The notes below the pieces were generated by a model. The model was given only the letters and a program-made list of their open reading frames with translations. It made no database searches and was not told where the DNA came from. Positions 6,988-11,034 of a stretch of DNA of 11,034 nucleotides are shown here, in pieces. This DNA comes from Proteobacteria bacterium UBA4656 (GTDB lineage: Bacteria; Pseudomonadota; Gammaproteobacteria; Xanthomonadales; Ahniellaceae), in the NCBI GenBank assembly GCA_002405525.1, contig DHLY01000141.1:10798-21831 (forward strand), written 5' to 3'. The first letter of the stretch is position 1. Each line of letters begins with the position of its first letter. The translations under genes and the position numbers were made by a program.

Positions 6988-7742
6988 GCGCGCTGCCCGC
7001 GGTGCTGTCGCTGCGCGGCGTGGCGCACCGCTACGCCGGTGCGCCGACCGCCACGCTGGAGGGCCTCGACCTCGACCTGCGCGCCGGCGAGATCGTGGCC
7101 GTGGTCGGCGCATCGGGCTGCGGCAAAACCACGCTCGTTCGCTTGCTGGCCGGGCTCGATCGGCCGCAGGCCGGCCGCATCGCGCTCGACGGCGTGCCGC
7201 TCGACGGCCCGCATCCGCGGATCGGCGTGGTGTTCCAGGAGCCGCGCCTGCTGCCGTGGCTGACCGTCGCCGGCAACGTCGGCTTCGGGCTCGACCACCT
7301 GCCGCGCGGTGCGCGCGCGGCGCGCGTGCAGGCCGCGCTGGAGCGCGTGCAGCTGCCGGGCTTCGGCGCGCGCTGGCCGCGCGAGCTGTCGGGCGGCCAG
7401 GCGCAGCGGGTGGCGATCGCCCGCGCGCTGGCGGTGGAGCCCGAACTGATCCTGATGGACGAGCCGTTCTCCGCCCTCGATCCCGCCACCCGCGGCGCGC
7501 TGCAGGACCATGTCGCCGCGCTGTGGGGCGGCAGCGCCGGCGCCCTGCTGCTGGTCACCCACGACGTCGACGAAGCCCTCGTGCTGGCCGACCGCGTGGT
7601 CGTGCTGGCCCCGCAGCCCGGCCGCATCGCGGCCACGCTGGCGATCGACCTGCCGCGGCCGCGCCGCCGCGCCGCCGCCGCGTTCGCCGACCACCGCCGC
7701 GCCCTGCTCGACGCGCTGGCCCGCGCCGACCGGCGCTGTTGA
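6984..7742 (+). CDS. ssuB: ABC transporter ATP-binding protein, nitrate/sulfonate/taurine type (SsuB family)
   Basis: The ATPase that powers the importer at the cytoplasmic face; 252 residues, normal for SsuB/TauB proteins. All nucleotide-binding parts are intact: Walker A GASGCGKTT (42-50), Q-loop Gln85 in VVFQEPRLLPW, signature LSGGQ (135-139), Walker B LILMDE (155-160), D-loop SALD (163-166) and switch His193 in VTHDVDEAL. The VFQEPRLLPWLTV segment is typical of the nitrate/sulfonate/taurine ATPases. The gene starts inside the permease stop (ATGA) behind an AGGAGG. The porin gene begins 69 nt after its stop, with its own ribosome binding site. Confidence 0.95.
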   Translation: MSALPAVLSLRGVAHRYAGAPTATLEGLDLDLRAGEIVAVVGASGCGKTTLVRLLAGLDRPQAGRIALDGVPLDGPHPRIGVVFQEPRLLPWLTVAGNVGFGLDHLPRGARAARVQAALERVQLPGFGARWPRELSGGQAQRVAIARALAVEPELILMDEPFSALDPATRGALQDHVAALWGGSAGALLLVTHDVDEALVLADRVVVLAPQPGRIAATLAIDLPRPRRRAAAAFADHRRALLDALARADRRC

Positions 7743-7811
7743 CCGTCGCACCGTCCGTCCATCCCGCGGCCATGTCCCGCGGTCCGTCCTTCGTTCGCCC
7801 GAGGAAACCCG

Positions 7812-9134
7812 ATGCACCGCACGTCCCGACTCAAGCCCCTCGCCGCCGCGCTCGCGCTCTCGCTCGCGCCCCCCCTGCATGCCGCCGACGACAGCGCGCG
7901 GCTCGAAGCGCGCATCGCCGAACTGGAACGCCAGATCGCGGTACTACTCGCCGAGCGCGCGCCGCCGAAGCCCGCCGCGCCGGCGGCCCCGGGCGCACCG
8001 CCGCCGCCACCGCCGATCCAGGCCACCAGCATCCTGCCCAATGCCGCGCCCGGCACGCGTTTCTCGCTGACCGGCTTCCTGCGCACCGACGCGCTCGCCA
8101 CGCGCACCGACAGCGGCGAGATCCCGGATGGCTCGGTCGGCCGCGACCTCTACGTGCCCGGCCAGATCCCGGTCGGCGGCCTCGACGAGGGCACCGACCT
8201 CGACGCGCTGGTGAAGTGGACGCGCTTCAACCTCGGCATCGACCACGCCACCGATGCCGGCGACGTGGTCAGCGGACGGCTGGAGTTCGACCTGTTCGGC
8301 GGCGCGCTCGGCAACGAGCAGTCGACCAACACCTACGGGCTGACCGTCCGCCACGCGTGGTTTTCCTGGAACCGCTGGCTCATCGGCCAGACCTGGACCA
8401 ACGCGGCCGAGATCGGCGCGCTGGTCGACGGCGTGGACATCGTCGGCGCCACCGACGCGCAGGTGTTCGTGCGCCAGGCGCAGGTCCGGTACACGAACGG
8501 CCCGTGGTCGTTCAGCCTCGAGAACCCCGAGACCACCATCGCGCCTGCCGCCGGCGGCGCGCGCATCGCCTCCGACGACAACAGCCTGCCCGACCTCACC
8601 GCGCGCTACACCCACCGTGCGCCGTGGGGCTTCCTCTCCGGCGCGCTGCTGCTGCGCCAGCTGGCCTACGAGACCACCGGCACCAACGCCGTCGACGACA
8701 ACTCGGTCGCGATGGCGGGCAACCTCAGCGGCAAGCTGCAGTTGGGCGCGACCGACGACCTGCGCTTCTCGCTCACCGGCGGCGAGGCGATCGGCCGCTA
8801 CATCGGCCTCGGCGTCGCCAGCGATGCCGAGCTCGATCGCGACGGCACGCTGGAGGCGGTCTCCGGTGTGGCCGGCTTCGTCGGCTGGCGCCACGTGTTC
8901 TCACCACAGTGGCGGGCGAACCTGTACGCGGCGGCCTCGCGCTACGACCACGACCCGGCGGTGGTCGGCGGCGCGGTGACGGAGTCGGTGCGCTCGGTCA
9001 GCGCCAACGTGTTCTGGACCCCGCTGCCCAAGCTCGACCTCGGCGCTGAACTGCGCTTTGCCCGGCGCAAACTGGAAAGCGGCGCCGACGGCGACCTGCG
9101 CCGGCTGCACTTGGTGGCGCGCTATTCGTTCTAG
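7812..9134 (+). CDS. Outer-membrane porin, DcaP-like, with N-terminal coiled coil
   Basis: Probably a trimeric beta-barrel that lets small anions cross the outer membrane; 440 residues. Residues 1-25 form a signal peptide (PLHAA/DD). Residues 27-49 are heptad-like and charged (LEARIAELERQIAVLLAER), a short coiled coil; a Pro/Ala linker occupies 51-70, including six prolines in a row. The rest shows alternating aromatic/polar strands (FSLTGFLRTDAL, TVRHAWFSWNRW, WSFSLENPETT) and ends RLHLVARYSF, with the C-terminal Phe recognised by the barrel-assembly machinery. Coiled coil plus barrel is the DcaP arrangement; Acinetobacter DcaP prefers negatively charged solutes. AGGA at 7802-7805 supports the ATG at 7812. 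It follows the ATPase in the same direction, so it probably serves the same uptake route. Another carbohydrate- or phosphate-type porin family is possible. Confidence 0.8.
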   Translation: MHRTSRLKPLAAALALSLAPPLHAADDSARLEARIAELERQIAVLLAERAPPKPAAPAAPGAPPPPPPIQATSILPNAAPGTRFSLTGFLRTDALATRTDSGEIPDGSVGRDLYVPGQIPVGGLDEGTDLDALVKWTRFNLGIDHATDAGDVVSGRLEFDLFGGALGNEQSTNTYGLTVRHAWFSWNRWLIGQTWTNAAEIGALVDGVDIVGATDAQVFVRQAQVRYTNGPWSFSLENPETTIAPAAGGARIASDDNSLPDLTARYTHRAPWGFLSGALLLRQLAYETTGTNAVDDNSVAMAGNLSGKLQLGATDDLRFSLTGGEAIGRYIGLGVASDAELDRDGTLEAVSGVAGFVGWRHVFSPQWRANLYAAASRYDHDPAVVGGAVTESVRSVSANVFWTPLPKLDLGAELRFARRKLESGADGDLRRLHLVARYSF

Positions 9135-9152
9135 CGACGGGCGGCGGGCAAG

Positions 9153-9226
9153 GTGGGAGCGCTGCGTGCAGCGCGATGGGGCTTCGGCAAGATTGAAAAG
9201 CATCGCGGCGCACGCGCCGCTCCCAC
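9153..9226. repeat. REP-pair element, copy C
   Basis: This 74-bp element has the same design as cores A and B: GTGGGAG head, GCGCTGC-GT-GCAGCGC hairpin, spacer with GGCAAG and GAAAAGC, second hairpin GCGGCG-CACG-CGCCGC, and CTCCCAC end. The terminal 7-mers are exact inverted repeats and both stems are perfect, so it is the best preserved copy. It lacks the 40-bp leader seen before A and B. It lies 19 nt past the porin stop, and could shield the 3' end of the transporter mRNA. Confidence 0.88.
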
Positions 9227-9268
9227 AACCACCCTGCACCGCGGTGTCGCGCCGCCGCGCGGGATGGC

Positions 9269-9274
9269 TAAAAT
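9269..9274 (+). promoter_or_regulatory. -10 box (TAAAAT) of exodeoxyribonuclease III gene, probably leaderless
   Basis: TAAAAT matches the sigma-70 -10 consensus at five of six bases and is preceded by GGC. It ends six nt before the A of ATG 9281, the distance at which transcription normally begins. The mRNA would then start at or next to the initiation codon. No Shine-Dalgarno is seen, in keeping with this. No -35 box is recognisable. Confidence 0.6.
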
Positions 9275-9280
9275 GCCGGG

Positions 9281-10048
9281 ATGAGAATCGCGTCCTGGAA
9301 CGTCAATTCGCTCAGGGTGCGGCTGCCGCACCTCGAGGAGTGGGTGAAGCTCGCCAAGCCCGACGTGCTCGCCCTGCAGGAGACCAAGCTCGAGGACCCC
9401 GCCTTCCCGCACGCCGAGATCGCCGCTCTCGGCTATGCGCATCGCGCGGTCAGTGGCCAGAAGACCTACAACGGGGTGGCGCTGCTGTCGCGCGCGCCGA
9501 TCACCGACGTGCAGGTCGGCATCCCCGGCTTCGACGACCCGCAGCGGCGCGTCATCGCCGGCACCATCGACGACGTCCGCGTGGTGGACCTCTACGTGGT
9601 CAACGGGCAGGCGGTCGGCTCCGAGAGATTCGCCTACAAGCTCGACTGGCTGGCGCGCCTGCGCGACTGGCTCGCGCAGGAGATCGCGCGCCACCCGCGG
9701 CTGGTGGTGCTCGGCGACTTCAACATCGCGCCCGCCGACATCGACGTGCACGACCCGGCCGCGTGGCATGAAGCGGTGCTCTGCTCCACGCCGGAGCGCG
9801 ACGCCCTGCGCGCGATCCAGGCCCTGGGCTTGGTCGATTCGTTCCGCGAACTGCACCCGCAGGCCGGCGAATTCTCGTGGTGGGACTACCGGCAGGGCGC
9901 GTTCCGGCGCAACATCGGCCTGCGCATCGACCTGGTGCTGGTGTCCGACGCGCTGCGGCCGCGGCTGGCGGCAGCGGGCATCGACCGCGTGCCGCGCACC
10001 TGGGAGCGGCCCTCCGACCACGCCCCCGCCTGGATCGACCTCGCGTGA
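9281..10048 (+). CDS. xthA: Exodeoxyribonuclease III (AP endonuclease, EEP fold)
   Basis: A base-excision repair enzyme: 5' AP-site incision and 3'-to-5' exonuclease on duplex DNA with a divalent metal. Its 255 residues fit the short bacterial Xth group. The active-site set is complete: Asn7 in WNVNS, metal-binding Glu34 in LQETKL, Tyr105, Asp146 and Asn148 in GDFNIAP, Asp217 in LRIDLVLVS, and Asp246-His247 in PSDHAP. The start at 9281 matches the family N-terminus (MRIASWNVNSLR). An ATG at 9273 is out of frame and ends at once (Met-Pro-Gly-stop). The stop overlaps the GTG start of the next gene. The -10 box directly upstream suggests a leaderless transcript. Confidence 0.96.
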   Translation: MRIASWNVNSLRVRLPHLEEWVKLAKPDVLALQETKLEDPAFPHAEIAALGYAHRAVSGQKTYNGVALLSRAPITDVQVGIPGFDDPQRRVIAGTIDDVRVVDLYVVNGQAVGSERFAYKLDWLARLRDWLAQEIARHPRLVVLGDFNIAPADIDVHDPAAWHEAVLCSTPERDALRAIQALGLVDSFRELHPQAGEFSWWDYRQGAFRRNIGLRIDLVLVSDALRPRLAAAGIDRVPRTWERPSDHAPAWIDLA

Positions 10049-10719
10049 AGGTCGACCTCGGCGAGGACTTCGACGAGCCGATCGAGCAGGACGACCTCGA
10101 ATCCCTGCAGTCGATCCTGCTCGCGCGCGAAAACGGCAGCGACGGCCTGCTGGTGGACGCGATCCAGGGCCTGCTGGTGGCGATCGTGATCGGGCCCGAG
10201 GCGGTGCCGGTCGAATCCTGGATGCCGTTGATCGTCGACGACGGACGCGCCTTCGAGTCGGAGCAGGCCGCCGCCGAGGCGGTGCGCCTGATCCTGCGCC
10301 TGCACCGCACGGTGGTGGCGGCGATCGAGGCCGACGAGTTCCACTCGATCCTCACCGAGGTCGAACGCGACGACGAGCCCGCGCGACTGTCCGCGCGCGG
10401 CTGGTGCGAGGGCTTCAGCCTTGGTGTCGACCTCGCCGCCGAGGCGTGGGAGTCGCGCATGGCGGCCGATCCGCGCCTGCTCGAACTGCTCGGCCCGATC
10501 ATCGCGCTGGCCGCCGACGAGGACCTGTTCGAGCCGCCGGAAGGCGGGCCGCTGCCGCCGCTGTCGGACGCCGAGTACGAGGCCGCGCTGCGCGAGCTGC
10601 CGGCTGCCGCGGTGGCGGTGTACCGCTACTGGGCCGAGCATCCGGCCGGCGTCGCCCTGCCGAGCATCGACGCCCCGCACCCGGTGCCGCGCCGGCGGGG
10701 CGGGCGATCGGTGCACTGA
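10045..10719 (+). CDS. UPF0149 (YecA/YgfB) family protein
   Basis: A 224-residue acidic protein of the UPF0149 family, whose biochemical role is largely unknown. The N-terminus is rich in Asp/Glu (about 3-19). Family features follow: a [14 protein letters not shown] segment with a downstream Trp (42-59), then the conserved WCEGFSLGV helix (120-128) and [19 protein letters not shown] (133-151). The C-terminus (214-224) is short and basic; the SEC-C zinc motif found at the end of many YecA proteins is absent. The frame is open upstream to an ATG at 9877 inside xthA, but family similarity begins near 10045. There a GTG overlaps the xthA stop (GTGA), which implies translational coupling. Start choice is fairly secure but not proven. 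The pairing with xthA gives no firm functional clue. Confidence 0.85.
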   Translation: MKVDLGEDFDEPIEQDDLESLQSILLARENGSDGLLVDAIQGLLVAIVIGPEAVPVESWMPLIVDDGRAFESEQAAAEAVRLILRLHRTVVAAIEADEFHSILTEVERDDEPARLSARGWCEGFSLGVDLAAEAWESRMAADPRLLELLGPIIALAADEDLFEPPEGGPLPPLSDAEYEAALRELPAAAVAVYRYWAEHPAGVALPSIDAPHPVPRRRGGRSVH

Positions 10720-10740
10720 CACGCACTGCTCCGGGCCTTT

Positions 10741-10808
10741 GTGAGCGAAGCGTGCCGCGCAGGGGGCGGCAGGCGCGAAAAGCTCGCGGCACACGCGTCG
10801 CATCCTAC
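10741..10808. repeat. Decayed REP-pair element, copy D
   Basis: The right half (GCGAAAAGCTCGCGGC onward, ending ATCCTAC) clearly aligns with copies A-C. The left half begins GTGAGCG and has lost the perfect GCGCTGC hairpin. It looks like an old copy 21 nt after the UPF0149 stop. Confidence 0.6.
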
Positions 10809-10822
10809 CGGGATGCGGCGTC

Positions 10823-10909
10823 GTAGGAGCCCGCGTGCGGGCGACCGCAACATCGGGGCCTTGCGACGATGTGTGAGGACGCGGTCGCGCGCAAGCGCGC
10901 TCCTTCTAT
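10823..10909. repeat. REP-pair element of a second subtype, copy E
   Basis: The element opens with GTAGGAG and closes with GCTCCTTC, again an inverted pair. Its hairpins differ from copies A-D: GCCCGC-GT-GCGGGC at the left and GCGCGC-AA-GCGCGC at the right. Between them GCGACCGC (10841-10848) pairs with GCGGTCGC (10881-10888), enclosing ACATCG (10850-10855) with CGATGT (10867-10872). The whole could fold as one branched structure in DNA or RNA. Confidence 0.75.
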
Positions 10910-10934
10910 GTGGGTCTGTTGAGATTCAAGTGGG

Positions 10935-11030
10935 TTATGCCGGGCGCGCGACATGCGGGTTGACCGAGTAGAAGTCGAGCTTTCCGGCGATCAGGAAAAT
11001 GACGGTTCGGATCGAGGACAGGCGGGTGAA
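10935..11030 (-). other. Possible C-terminal coding remnant on the minus strand, unidentified
   Basis: Reading leftward from 11030, 31 sense codons with mostly G/C third positions end at TAA (10935-10937). The peptide contains a hydrophobic run (TVIFLIAGKLDFYSV) and looks protein-like, but a TGA sits directly before it (11031-11033) and no usual start codon lies inside. It may be the end of a frameshifted gene entering from the right, or chance. The surrounding 10921-11034 has visibly lower GC than the rest. I do not recognise it. Confidence 0.22.
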
Positions 11031-11034
11031 TCAA

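Noticed and set aside
7764..7782. CCGCGG repeated at 7764-7769 and 7777-7782, a possible hairpin terminator between the ATPase and porin genes.
   Set aside because: Only a 6-bp stem with no T-run. Each half is itself a palindrome, common at this GC content. It does not show that the operon ends there.
9877..10044. An ATG-initiated N-terminal extension of the UPF0149 protein inside xthA.
   Set aside because: The extra 56 residues are Arg/Ala/Pro/Gly-rich shadow sequence of xthA, and family similarity starts near the GTG at 10045.
10999..11034. An ATG at 10999 opening a plus-strand frame that runs off the right edge.
   Set aside because: Only 12 codons are visible. AGGA is just 2 nt before the ATG, which is too close, and the peptide is not recognisable.

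Overview
The window looks like a chromosomal segment of a very GC-rich gammaproteobacterium. Xanthomonadaceae (Lysobacter/Luteimonas-like) is the best guess. The reasons are the GC content (well above 70% by eye), the GC-saturated third codon positions, the oligopeptidase A and UPF0149 genes typical of Gammaproteobacteria, and GTAGGAG/GTGGGAG-headed REP-type palindromes of the kind common in Xanthomonadaceae and Pseudomonas. This placement is an inference; no rRNA or tRNA gene is present to test it.

Layout. (1) Positions 1-1398, minus strand: an NTE/RssA-type patatin-like phospholipase with an N-terminal cyclic-nucleotide-binding domain, cut by the left edge. (2) A 100-bp divergent spacer, then 1499-3538, plus strand: oligopeptidase A (prlC), a complete M3 zinc peptidase. 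(3) 3539-3816: a gene-free convergent spacer with a hairpin and two tandem ~114-bp REP-containing units. (4) 3817-4839, minus strand: a CysB-type LysR regulator. (5) A 296-bp divergent control region, then a plus-strand cluster from 5136 to 9134: a sulfonate-type periplasmic binding protein, ABC permease, ABC ATPase and a DcaP-like outer-membrane porin. (6) 9135-9280: a third REP copy and a -10-like box placed so that the next gene may be leaderless. (7) 9281-10048: exodeoxyribonuclease III, followed with a GTGA stop-start overlap by a UPF0149 (YecA/YgfB) protein ending at 10719. (8) 10720-11034: no intact gene; one decayed REP copy, one REP pair of a different subtype, and a lower-GC tail (about 57% GC by hand count over 10921-11034) with a short possible coding remnant.

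How the genes work together. The central block reads as one uptake system. The porin would admit a small anionic solute across the outer membrane, the binding protein would capture it in the periplasm, and the permease/ATPase pair would import it. The divergent CysB-like regulator would control expression according to sulfur supply or the solute itself. Alkanesulfonates or sulfate esters are the most likely substrates by family, but no desulfonation enzyme (ssuD, ssuE, tauD, atsK) is present here. The exonuclease III and UPF0149 genes form a small coupled unit.

I found no prophage, CRISPR array, insertion sequence, toxin-antitoxin pair or defence system, and no clearly new system. The points most worth a second look are the porin-plus-ABC arrangement with an altered regulator pocket, the tandem REP units, and the probable leaderless promoter. 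Many long open frames lie antisense to or out of frame with these genes; they are by-products of the high GC content.
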